DNA of 64,000 nucleotides from Mycobacterium sp. (GTDB lineage Bacteria; Actinomycetota; Actinomycetes; Mycobacteriales; Mycobacteriaceae), in the NCBI GenBank assembly GCA_018883075.1, contig VEQU01000005.1, positions 1 to 64,000 on the forward strand. The letters run 5' to 3'. The translations under genes and the position numbers were made by a program. Numbering within the stretch: the first letter of the stretch is position 1; every line of letters begins with the position of its first letter. The notes beneath the pieces are model-generated. The model was given only the letters and a program-made list of their open reading frames with translations, was not told the origin of the DNA and did no database searches. Below are positions 21,308-29,654 of the stretch, in pieces.

Positions 21308-21374
21308 TAAGGGGAATCGAACCCCTGACCTACTCGATGCGAACGAGTCGCGCTACCAACTGCGCCATAGCCCC
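21302..21374 (-). tRNA. tRNA-Ala (anticodon CGC)
   Basis: Reverse complement GGGGCTATGGCGCAGTTGGTAGCGCGACTCGTTCGCATCGAGTAGGTCAGGGGTTCGATTCCCCTTAGCTCCA; 7-bp acceptor stem with the G3:U70 Ala identity pair; anticodon loop TTCGCAT. Confidence 0.96.
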
Positions 21375-21408
21375 GTAGTCGATAGCAGGCTACCAGCCGC
21401 AGGGTGCC

Positions 21409-22440
21409 CTACTGGCCTGCCGCCCGCGGCAGATCGAAGCGCCGGCTGTACGGCATCTCGTCGAGATGCTCGAACATCGGATCCTCGTCGTCGATGTCGA
21501 GGACGACCGCGCCGGGGCGGCGCACCCGAGACGGGACGTCGAATTCCGCCTCCGAGGCTCGGCCGTCGAACGCATCATCGGCGAAGCGGACGCGCGCACC
21601 GCGTTGCTGGCGCCGGCGGCGCACCTGCGCCTCGATGCGGGTCTGGCGCCTCAGGTACGCCAGGTAGAGGACCATCGCGGCGGCGGAGGTGCCGCAGGCC
21701 CACCACAGGCCCGAGTTCACGGTGAATGACAGCACCGCGGTCAGCACCATGATGGCCGCCATGACCATGAGCACACGCTTGCGGAAACGGTATTTGCGCG
21801 CCTCCACCGCCGCCGCGGTGGTCGACTCGAGCCGGCGGCGTCGGCTCGACGGCGCCACCGCCGGCCGGGGATCGTCCTCGGCCTCCAAACCCGAAGTGTC
21901 GTCGATGTATTCGTACTCATCGGCGGCCACCGGGTCCTCGACCGGCTGCGACTCGGCCGGCTCGTCGGCCGCGTCGGTCTGGCCGTCCTCGTCGGTCTGA
22001 CCGTCGTCGAACAGGCTCTCCTGAACACCGTCGCCGACGGGTAGCGCTCCCGAGTTCTCATCCACCACGTCGACGTCGATGTAGACGGGTTCGGTGTCGG
22101 CCTCGCTGGCCGGCGCGACGACCATCATCGAGCGGGCCTGCCCGGCCTCGGCCATGGCCTCGCGCACCGCCTCGTCATAGTCCTCAGCGGGAAAGTCCTG
22201 ATAGTCCTCATCGAGGTCGGCGTCCTCGGCCCGCCAGTCCGGGTCGTGGTCGTGGCCGGCCGCGGGCGCGCCGCGCCGCAGCAGCCGGGACCGGGTGGCG
22301 CCGTTGAGCACCCGGGTGGACAACGCGAGGTCACTGGTGCGCCGGACGGTGTCTCGCTTGTTGATCAGCATGGGCACCAGCACGAACAGCCAGAGCACCA
22401 CCAGCGAAATCCACAACAATGATTGGGGGATGCTTGGCAT
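21409..22440 (-). CDS. sepX: Divisome protein SepX/GlpR family
   Basis: N-terminal TM (MPSIPQSLLWISLVVLWLFVLVPMLINKRDTVRRTSD), acidic linker, two further TMs, DIDDEDPMFEHLDEMPYSRRFDLPRAAGQ; near moeA/glp. Confidence 0.85.
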   Translation of the reverse strand: MPSIPQSLLWISLVVLWLFVLVPMLINKRDTVRRTSDLALSTRVLNGATRSRLLRRGAPAAGHDHDPDWRAEDADLDEDYQDFPAEDYDEAVREAMAEAGQARSMMVVAPASEADTEPVYIDVDVVDENSGALPVGDGVQESLFDDGQTDEDGQTDAADEPAESQPVEDPVAADEYEYIDDTSGLEAEDDPRPAVAPSSRRRRLESTTAAAVEARKYRFRKRVLMVMAAIMVLTAVLSFTVNSGLWWACGTSAAAMVLYLAYLRRQTRIEAQVRRRRQQRGARVRFADDAFDGRASEAEFDVPSRVRRPGAVVLDIDDEDPMFEHLDEMPYSRRFDLPRAAGQ

Positions 22441-22455
22441 GTAGCCTGCTCCTTT

Positions 22456-22499
22456 CCCGACCGGGTCCCGACCAGGTCCCGACCAAGCCTCGACCAGGC
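22456..22499. repeat. Four 11-bp near-identical tandem units (cccgaccaggt-like) in the sepX 5' leader
   Basis: cccgaccgggt / cccgaccaggt / cccgaccaagc / ctcgaccaggc, contiguous. Confidence 0.9.
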
Positions 22500-22541
22500 T
22501 AGGTCTGCGACGGCCGAGTCAGGAGACGGCGCGCCGAGGCC

Positions 22542-22559
22542 AATTACACACGTGTAATT
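22542..22559. promoter_or_regulatory. Palindromic operator-like element AATTACAC-AC-GTGTAATT overlapping the sepX -10
   Basis: Perfect 8-bp inverted repeats with 2-nt spacer. Confidence 0.6.
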
Positions 22560-22571
22560 CGAGGAAAACAA
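22543..22571 (-). promoter_or_regulatory. Putative SigA-type promoter for sepX/glpR
   Basis: Minus strand: -35 TTGTTT (22571-22566), 17-bp spacer, -10 TGTAAT (22548-22543). Confidence 0.55.
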
Positions 22572-22580
22572 GCACCAACA

Positions 22581-22607
22581 GTCACAAATGTCACATTGGT
22601 AACAGTT
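22581..22607. promoter_or_regulatory. Candidate MtrA box: three 9-bp direct repeats GTCACAaat-GTCACAttg-GTAACAgtt
   Basis: Resembles the direct-repeat GTCACAgcg-type 9-mers recognised by mycobacterial MtrA; lies just upstream of the sepX -35. Confidence 0.6.
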
Positions 22608-22616
22608 TGCCGGGTC

Positions 22617-23270
22617 TCAGCACCGGGCGGCGAAGCCGCGGGACACCAACCGGGCCGCCACCGACCCCTCGACCTCCTCGGCGGTCATCGCCACCAGGAG
22701 GTGGTCCCGCCACGCCCCGTCGACGTCGAGGTAACGCTTCAGCAGACCCTCCTCGCGGAAGCCGACCTTGGCCAAGACCCTGCGGCTGGCCGTGTTCTCG
22801 GGGCGCACGGTGGCCTCCACCCGATGCAGTGTCACCGGCCCGAAGCAGTGGTCCAGGCCCAGCGCCAGGGCGGCGGTCGCCACACCCCCACCGGTCACCT
22901 GGCTGGACACCCAGTATCCGATCCAGGCCGACCGCAAAGCTCCGTGAGTGACGTTGCCGATCGTCAGCTGCCCGCGGAACTGCCCGTCGACCTCGATGAC
23001 GTAGGGCAACATCCGCCCTTTGCGTGCTTCGGAGCGCAAGCCGGAGTACATCGCCGGCCAAGCCGAATACGCATGGCGGGCAACCCAATCCAGATCAGTG
23101 GTGGGCTCCCACGGCTCGAGCTGATTGCGTTGCGCCAGCCGCGTCCTGCTCCACTGCACACCGTCGCGCATACGGATCGCACGCAACCGCACCACGCCGG
23201 CCGCCACCCGCAGCGGCCCCGCCGGGACGGGCCAGCCGGGGTGCGCGGAACCACTGCCCCACAGGTTCAA
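22617..23270 (-). CDS. rimJ: GNAT acetyltransferase, RimJ-like
   Basis: GQLTIGNVTHGALRSAWIGYWVSSQVTGGGVATAALALGLDHCFGPVTLHRVEATVRPENTASRRVLAKVGF. Confidence 0.85.
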   Translation of the reverse strand: MNLWGSGSAHPGWPVPAGPLRVAAGVVRLRAIRMRDGVQWSRTRLAQRNQLEPWEPTTDLDWVARHAYSAWPAMYSGLRSEARKGRMLPYVIEVDGQFRGQLTIGNVTHGALRSAWIGYWVSSQVTGGGVATAALALGLDHCFGPVTLHRVEATVRPENTASRRVLAKVGFREEGLLKRYLDVDGAWRDHLLVAMTAEEVEGSVAARLVSRGFAARC

Positions 23271-23273
23271 CCG

Positions 23274-24506
23274 TCAGCCCCGCTGGGCCAGGAACGCCAC
23301 GTCGACGAACTCACCGGCCGGTATCCGGTCGGCGTCGCTGGGCACGATCACCAGACAGTTCGCCTCGGCCAGCGAGGCCAACAGGTGCGACGAGCCGCCG
23401 GGGGTCTCACCGATGGCCTCCACCAGGTAGTCGCCGGTGTCCTCGTCGCGCAGCAACTGCCCGCGCAGGTAGCCGGTGCGGCCGGCCACCGAGGAGATCG
23501 GGGCGATGGCGCGGGCCTTGACCACCCGCCGCATCGGTTGGCGTTTACCCAGGGACAGCCGGATCAGCGGACGCACCATGACCTCGAAGACCACCAGGGC
23601 GCTGACCGGGTTGGCCGGCAGCAGGAAGGTGGGTACACCCTCCGGCCCCAGCTGGCCAAAGCCCTGCACCGAACCGGGGTGCATGGCGATCCGGGCGACC
23701 TCCATTGCGCCGAACGTCGACAGCACCGAGCGCAGGTTCTCCGCCGCGGCGCCGCCCACCGCACCCGCGATGACCACCACCTCGGCCCGGTCGAGCTGGA
23801 TCTCCATCACCTCGCGGAGTTCCTTGGGATCGGTGCTGACGATCCCCACCCGGTTGGCCTCGGCGCCGGCGTCGCGGGCGGCCGCTGCCAGCGCATAGGA
23901 GTTGACGTCGTAGACCTGTCCGTTGCCCGGCGTACGCGAGATGTCGACGAGTTCGGCGCCGACACTCATCACCGCCACCCGGGGCCGGGGATGAACGAGG
24001 ACACGTTCCTGGCCGACCGCGGCCAACAGACCCACCTGGGCGGCGCCGATGATCGCCCCGGCGCGCACCGCCACGTCGCCGGGTTGGACGTCGTCGCCGG
24101 CCCGTCGGACATAGGCGCCCGAGCGCACCCCGCGCAGCACCTGCACCCGGGTCTCACCCCCGTCGGTCCACCGCGCCGGAAGGACGGCGTCGGCGAGCGT
24201 CGGCATGGGCGCACCGGTCTGCACCCGCGCGGCCTGCCTGGGCTGCAACCTGCTGGGCGTACGTGCGCCGGCTTCGATCACCCCCATCACCGGCAGGACG
24301 ATCTGGCCGTCGCCGCCGCCGGAGACATCGACGCTACGCACCGCGTAGCCGTCGATGGCGGCCTGGTCGAAGCCGGGCATGGCCCTCTCGGTGATGACGT
24401 CCTCGGCGCACATCAGGCCCTGCGACTCGGCGATCGGCACGCGCACCGGCCTCGGCGCGACCGCAGCGGCCATCACCGTGGCCTGCTGTTCCTCCACCGA
24501 ACGCAC
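23274..24506 (-). CDS. moeA: Molybdopterin molybdenumtransferase MoeA / gephyrin-like Glp
   Basis: RAMPGFDQAAIDGYAVRS, TGAPMPTLADAVLP, VMSVGAELVDISRTPGNGQVYDVNSYAL, FLLPANPVSALVVFEVMVRPLI. Confidence 0.88.
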   Translation of the reverse strand: MRSVEEQQATVMAAAVAPRPVRVPIAESQGLMCAEDVITERAMPGFDQAAIDGYAVRSVDVSGGGDGQIVLPVMGVIEAGARTPSRLQPRQAARVQTGAPMPTLADAVLPARWTDGGETRVQVLRGVRSGAYVRRAGDDVQPGDVAVRAGAIIGAAQVGLLAAVGQERVLVHPRPRVAVMSVGAELVDISRTPGNGQVYDVNSYALAAAARDAGAEANRVGIVSTDPKELREVMEIQLDRAEVVVIAGAVGGAAAENLRSVLSTFGAMEVARIAMHPGSVQGFGQLGPEGVPTFLLPANPVSALVVFEVMVRPLIRLSLGKRQPMRRVVKARAIAPISSVAGRTGYLRGQLLRDEDTGDYLVEAIGETPGGSSHLLASLAEANCLVIVPSDADRIPAGEFVDVAFLAQRG

Positions 24507-24555
24507 AGCGCGCCTCTCTCGCCTCGAGCCTGAGCCCGCGGTCAGTGCGGGTGTA

Positions 24556-25500
24556 TCAGTGCGGGTTCTTGTCGGACAGCCCGAGCCGCGCCACCAACCA
24601 TTTCCGAAGATCGGGGCCGTAGTCGTCACGGTCCAACGCAAAGTCAACCGCAGCCTTGAGATAGCCGCCAGGATTTCCCAAGTCGTGTCGGGAACCGCGG
24701 TGGACCACCACGTGGACCGGGTGACCCTCGGCGATCAGCAGCGCGATCGCGTCGGTGAGCTGGATCTCGCCCCCGGCGCCGCGCTCCACACGACGCAACG
24801 CGTCGAAGATCGCCCGGTCGAGGATGTAGCGGCCGGCCGCGGCGAGCAGCGACGGCGCGTCGGAGGCCGCGGGCTTCTCCACCATGCCCTTGACCCGCAG
24901 CACGTCCGGACGCGCCGCTCCGGGCACCGGCTCTACATCGAAGACGCCGTAGGCGCTGATCTCCTCGGGCGACACCTCGATGGCGCACAGCACGGTGCCG
25001 CCGCGTTCGGCGCGTACCCCGGCCATCGTCAGCAGGACCCCGGTCGGCAGGACGAGGTCGTCGGGCAGCAGCACCGACACCGCGTCCTCGTCCGGTGAGA
25101 GCACCGCCTCGACACAGCCGACGGCGTGGCCGAGTCCGAGCGGTTCGTCCTGCACCACCGACTCGACCTTGATCAGTGCGGCTGCCCGGCGGACCTTCTC
25201 CAGCATCGCCTTCTTGCCGCGCGCCTCCAGGGTGCCCTCGAGGACCAGGTCTTCGACGAAGTGCGCGACCACCCCGTCCTTGCCCTCGGAGGTCACGATG
25301 ACGAGCCGCTCGGCGCCGGCCTCGGCGGCCTCCTCGGCGACCAGTTCGATTCCCGGGGTATCGACCACCGGGAGCAACTCTTTGGGCACCGTCTTGGTGG
25401 CGGGCAGGAAACGGGTGCCCAGGCCGGCCGCCGGCACGATCGCCGTGCGGGGAATGGGCACCGTCGGCGCCTTCGGCGTGGTCGTTCCGGACACCGTCAT
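24556..25500 (-). CDS. galU: UTP-glucose-1-phosphate uridylyltransferase
   Basis: AIVPAAGLGTRFLPATKTVPKELLPVVDTPGIELVAEEAAEAG; GEIQLTDAIALL. ATG at 25500. Confidence 0.95.
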   Translation of the reverse strand: MTVSGTTTPKAPTVPIPRTAIVPAAGLGTRFLPATKTVPKELLPVVDTPGIELVAEEAAEAGAERLVIVTSEGKDGVVAHFVEDLVLEGTLEARGKKAMLEKVRRAAALIKVESVVQDEPLGLGHAVGCVEAVLSPDEDAVSVLLPDDLVLPTGVLLTMAGVRAERGGTVLCAIEVSPEEISAYGVFDVEPVPGAARPDVLRVKGMVEKPAASDAPSLLAAAGRYILDRAIFDALRRVERGAGGEIQLTDAIALLIAEGHPVHVVVHRGSRHDLGNPGGYLKAAVDFALDRDDYGPDLRKWLVARLGLSDKNPH

Positions 25501-25572
25501 CCCAGACACCCTAGCCGTCCGCTGCCGTGGGAGGTTTGGCGCGGCAGGGTTCACGCTGAGACAGTGGAACCT

Positions 25573-26190
25573 ATGACGGCCGCGGTAAAAGCGCAGCGCA
25601 GGGCGGCATTGCTGGCGGCCCGCCGGGCGGTGCCCGAGGGGGTGCGCGACGCCGAGGCCGAGCAGTTGTGCGCCCACCTTCCGGAGGTGCTCGACGGCGC
25701 GCGCGTCGTGTGCGCGTACGTGCCGGTGGGCGCCGAACCCGGGTCAGCGGCGATGGTGGAACGGCTGCATGAGCTCTGCGAGACGGTGTTGCTGCCGGTC
25801 GCCGGCGTCGGGCCGTCCGGCGAGCACCTCCCGCTGCGGTGGGGACGGTATGTACCCGGCTCGCTGGTCGCCGCGCGATTCGGGCTGCAGGAGCCGCCGG
25901 GCCCGTGGTTGCCGCCCGAGGACGTCCGTCGCGCCGAGGTGGTGCTGGTGCCCGCACTCGCCGTGGACCGCTTCGGCGTCCGGCTGGGCCGCGGCGGCGG
26001 CTTCTACGATCGCTCGCTGCGGCTGTGCCGGACCGGGACCCGCATGGTGGCTGTCGTGCGCGACTGCGAGCTGGTCGACGAGCTGCCGCACGAACCGCAC
26101 GATGTCCGGATGACTCACGCGCTGACGCCCGCTGCCGGCTGCGTCCGGCTGCGGGAATGGGACGGCGGCGATAGCGGTTCTAGCACTTGA
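25573..26190 (+). CDS. 5-formyltetrahydrofolate cyclo-ligase
   Basis: LVPALAVDRFGVRLGRGGGFYDRSL signature. ATG at 25573. Confidence 0.9.
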   Translation: MTAAVKAQRRAALLAARRAVPEGVRDAEAEQLCAHLPEVLDGARVVCAYVPVGAEPGSAAMVERLHELCETVLLPVAGVGPSGEHLPLRWGRYVPGSLVAARFGLQEPPGPWLPPEDVRRAEVVLVPALAVDRFGVRLGRGGGFYDRSLRLCRTGTRMVAVVRDCELVDELPHEPHDVRMTHALTPAAGCVRLREWDGGDSGSST

Positions 26191-26206
26191 CACGGTAGAG
26201 TGCTAA
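26180..26206. promoter_or_regulatory. CIRCE-like HrcA operator
   Basis: CTAGCACTT-N9-GAGTGCTAA against consensus TTAGCACTC-N9-GAGTGCTAA (right arm exact); overlaps a TTGACA -35-like box. Confidence 0.85.
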
Positions 26207-26231
26207 CAGTTCATTCGCCCCGGAGGTTCAT

Positions 26232-26609
26232 GTGCCGACCTATAGCTACGCGTGCACTGAGTGCGACAACAAGTTCGACGCGGTGCAGGCCTTCACGGAC
26301 GACGCGCTGACCACCTGTCCGCAGTGCTCCGGCCGGTTGCGCAAACTCTTCAACTCGGTGGGTGTGGTCTTCAAGGGGAGCGGGTTCTACCGCACCGACA
26401 GCCGCGCCCAGGGCGAGTCGTCCGCGGCGTCGGACTCGTCGTCTTCGTCGGAGAAGTCCGCCACGAAATCCTCCGACGCATCGTCGTCGGGGTCCGCCGG
26501 TTCGTCGTCTGGGTCGTCGTCGGGTTCATCTTCGTCCTCGTCATCGGGGTCGTCGTCGAGTTCGCCGGCGTCCAGCACCCCGGCACCCGCCTCGGCCGGC
26601 TCCAGCTAG
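26232..26609 (+). CDS. FmdB-type zinc ribbon protein with Ser-rich disordered tail (Ruc-like redox-regulated chaperone)
   Basis: VPTYSYACTECDNKFDAVQAF...TTCPQCSGRLRKLFNSVGVVFKGSGFYRTDSR plus poly-Ser/Gly tail; CIRCE element upstream. Confidence 0.88.
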   Translation: MPTYSYACTECDNKFDAVQAFTDDALTTCPQCSGRLRKLFNSVGVVFKGSGFYRTDSRAQGESSAASDSSSSSEKSATKSSDASSSGSAGSSSGSSSGSSSSSSSGSSSSSPASSTPAPASAGSS

Positions 26610-26673
26610 ACCTCCTCCACAGACGCGGATCCACGCGCACGCGTCTTCTCGGCCCGGCGCCTACAGTGCGGGC

Positions 26674-27357
26674 ATGCGGGAGCCACTGAATCCGCCGTCA
26701 CTGAATCCGCGGTCATTGAATCCGACGGCGCGCGAGCGGCTTTCACGGGCACTGCGCCCGGACTTCGCCCGGACCGCCGCCGCCCGTCGTCTTGCCGCGG
26801 GGGTTCTCGTGGTGCTCGCGGCCGCGGCCGCGCTGTGGCCGGATCCCGACCAGACCTATGTTCATGTCGCCGTGGCCGCGGCAGATATCGGCCCGGGTCA
26901 CGTCATGACCGCAGGCGACGTGAGGCTGGAAAGGCGTTCGGCTGCAACACTTCCCGACGGAGCCCTGACGAGTCTGGAGGATCTGCTCGGTTCGTCCCTG
27001 GCCGGGGCGGCGCGACGCGGCGAGATGCTGACCGATGCCCGCGTGCTGGGCTCGAGACTGGCCGGCCTGAGCGCCGGGCCGAACGCCCGGATCGTGCCGC
27101 TGCGCCTCAGTGATCCGGCGGTTCTCGACGTCATTCGTCCCGGCGATGTGGTGGACGTGCTGGGCGCACCCGGTGAGGACAGCGGGGCGCGGCCCCGGTT
27201 GCTGGCCGCCGCGGCTGTGGTCGTGCTCGTCCCATCTCCCGACAGGCGCACCGGCGCCGACTCCGATCGGGTGGTACTGGTCGCGTTGGCGGCGCCGGCG
27301 GCCACCACGGTGGCTGGCGCCGGTCTGACGCAAGCACTCACCCTCACGATTCACTGA
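26674..27357 (+). CDS. SAF domain protein (CpaB/RcpC-like)
   Basis: VHVAVAAADIGPGHVMTAGDVRLERRS...GEMLTDARVLG SAF-like; Asn/Pro repeats at the N-terminus. Confidence 0.75.
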   Translation: MREPLNPPSLNPRSLNPTARERLSRALRPDFARTAAARRLAAGVLVVLAAAAALWPDPDQTYVHVAVAAADIGPGHVMTAGDVRLERRSAATLPDGALTSLEDLLGSSLAGAARRGEMLTDARVLGSRLAGLSAGPNARIVPLRLSDPAVLDVIRPGDVVDVLGAPGEDSGARPRLLAAAAVVVLVPSPDRRTGADSDRVVLVALAAPAATTVAGAGLTQALTLTIH

Positions 27358-27443
27358 GCGGTTAAATCGGCGGCCTCTACCCCTGCGGACGTTGCGTTAG
27401 GCTTTCGACACCCCTGAGCGGGCTCGGCAAAGAAAGGCAGATC

Positions 27444-27863
27444 GTGTTTAAGGGATTCAAGGAGTTTCTGTCCCGCGGCAACATCATCGACCTGGCGGTC
27501 GCGGTCGTGATCGGCACCGCGTTCACCGGGCTGGTCACCAAGTTCACCGAGAGCATCATCACCCCCCTGATCGACCGGATCGGGGCCGGCAAGGACGCGT
27601 CGTACGGAGCGCTCCAGATCAACATCGGCGGCGGGCAGACCCTCGACCTCAACGTGGTGCTGTCGGCGTTGATCAACTTCGTGCTGGTGGCGGCGGTGGT
27701 GTACTTCTTGGTGGTGCTGCCCTACAGCAAAATTCGCAGCAAGGGTGAGGCGGAGTCCGCCGAGGACAAGCAGGTGCGGCTGCTGACCGAGATCCGGGAT
27801 GCCGTCGGCGGCAAGGACACCTCGCCCGGCGACCGCTCCGGGCACTTCACACTCAGCGAGTAG
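27444..27863 (+). CDS. mscL: Large-conductance mechanosensitive channel
   Basis: [43 protein letters not shown]. Confidence 0.97.
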   Translation: MFKGFKEFLSRGNIIDLAVAVVIGTAFTGLVTKFTESIITPLIDRIGAGKDASYGALQINIGGGQTLDLNVVLSALINFVLVAAVVYFLVVLPYSKIRSKGEAESAEDKQVRLLTEIRDAVGGKDTSPGDRSGHFTLSE

Positions 27864-27890
27864 CGCCGACAGCGCCGACGACCCTCGAAT

Positions 27891-27925
27891 GATGACGGCC
27901 CCCGGCGAAGCCGGGGGCCGTCATC
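27891..27925. terminator. Strong bidirectional hairpin terminator between convergent mscL and mspA-like genes
   Basis: gatgacggcccccgg-cgaag-ccgggggccgtcatc: 15-bp perfect stem, 5-nt loop. Confidence 0.9.
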
Positions 27926-27942
27926 AATTGCGTTCGTTCGAG

Positions 27943-28581
27943 TTAGTTCATCCGCCAGGGCTCGCCGTAGGTGGTCACGCTGTCGCCGGCCTTGGAGATC
28001 AGCCGGGCGAACGGACGCAGCAGCACGCCGCCGGCCGCGCCGGTCACCGTGCCGTGCGCATTGGCCACCGCCACCGACCCCTCCGGGCCCTCCACGTCCA
28101 CCGAGAACGTCGCGACCTCCTGAATGCCCGGGCCGTTGCCCAGGTCCGAGGAGATCGACACGCCGGGGAAGAGGTTCGGGGTGATCACCGAACCCAGCGG
28201 GTCGAATGCCAGGGGCGAGATCGACACGTCGTCGAGCAGGATGTTCGGCGTGGTGTAGGAGAAGTTGATGCCCACGCCGAGCGACCACGGGAAGCCCACC
28301 TGGTAACCGAGTTCCAACGTCCCGGCGAACTCATCGGCGCCCGGACCCACCACCGAGTACAGCGCCTTGCCGGAATGGAACCACTCCCGGGTCAGCCGGT
28401 TGCGGTCCAGCGGCGCCACCCCGTCGAGGAAGGTGTCCCACTGCTGAATCGTCATCGTCCGGCCGATGCCGTCGACCATGCTCTGCTGGTTGTCCATCTG
28501 CGCGTGCGATACCGGCGACCCAGCCATCAATCCGGCGACGGCGGCTGTCAGAGCCACCAAGACGCGACCAAGTATCTTCAT
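27943..28581 (-). CDS. MspA-family porin
   Basis: Signal peptide MKILGRVLVALTAAVAGLMAGSPVSHA; GRTMTIQQWDTFLDGVAPLDRNRLTREWFHSGKA..LELGYQVGFPWSLGVGINFSYTTPNI. Confidence 0.92.
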   Translation of the reverse strand: MKILGRVLVALTAAVAGLMAGSPVSHAQMDNQQSMVDGIGRTMTIQQWDTFLDGVAPLDRNRLTREWFHSGKALYSVVGPGADEFAGTLELGYQVGFPWSLGVGINFSYTTPNILLDDVSISPLAFDPLGSVITPNLFPGVSISSDLGNGPGIQEVATFSVDVEGPEGSVAVANAHGTVTGAAGGVLLRPFARLISKAGDSVTTYGEPWRMN

Positions 28582-29019
28582 GGTCTCCCCAGCGTGTATA
28601 GGCAGTGACCCTGTGTCTCGGGGGCACCGGACGACGTGTTCCACGCAGAAAGATATCGGTAGAGCATCGGCGCGGCAACGCGAACGGAAGAACAGCCGAA
28701 TCGGCGTATTTCACCCGGGTCCGCGATGGACCCCAGGTGACGTTGCCGGCGGCCTGTGGTGGGGCGGATGGAGGCACTCGGGCGCGCGCCCGGCGGCCGC
28801 GCCGCCACCCGACGCGCGCGGCTCACCCTTGCGGGATCAAATGTGGTGCGGCGGAACGTTTTCGCGGAGCCAGTCGTCGCGATCGCAGGCCGACTGGGCC
28901 GACTCGGGGTCGCGTTCGTCAGACGACTCCCCGGGCAGTTCGCTGCCGAAAATGCTGTTAACTGCGGCGTCGGCGGATGCCCTGCCGGGGCGCTCAGTTA
29001 CCACAGCCCGACCCCGGAT

Positions 29020-29035
29020 TGTGACGACGATCACA
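29020..29035. promoter_or_regulatory. CRP-type binding site TGTGA-CGACGA-TCACA
   Basis: Both half-sites match TGTGA-N6-TCACA exactly; in the intergenic region upstream of the MspA-like porin. Confidence 0.6.
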
Positions 29036-29076
29036 TCGCGTCTTATTTCCCCAGCTCACAGCCGTGGATCCCGGCG

Positions 29077-29574
<498 letters not shown>

Positions 29575-29654
29575 GGCGTTCACCGTATATCCGGGCTCCG
29601 CCGGCCGCGACGCCCCGCCGCCACCGGCGGCACCGCCATCGGTGACGAGGCGGA

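Noticed and set aside
22596-24533. 645-aa plus-strand ORF
   Set aside because: Antisense to rimJ and moeA, which have clear family motifs; low-complexity His/Arg/Gly-rich translation typical of spurious high-GC frames.
26371-26640. Acidic Asp-rich minus-strand ORF (MLDAGELDDDPDDEDED...)
   Set aside because: Mirror image of the Ser-rich TCG/TCC codons of the Ruc-like tail; antisense artefact.
29575-29654. Molybdenum cofactor riboswitch before moaB2
   Set aside because: Only about 80 nt between pepD and the moaB2 start and no recognisable Moco-aptamer architecture by eye.
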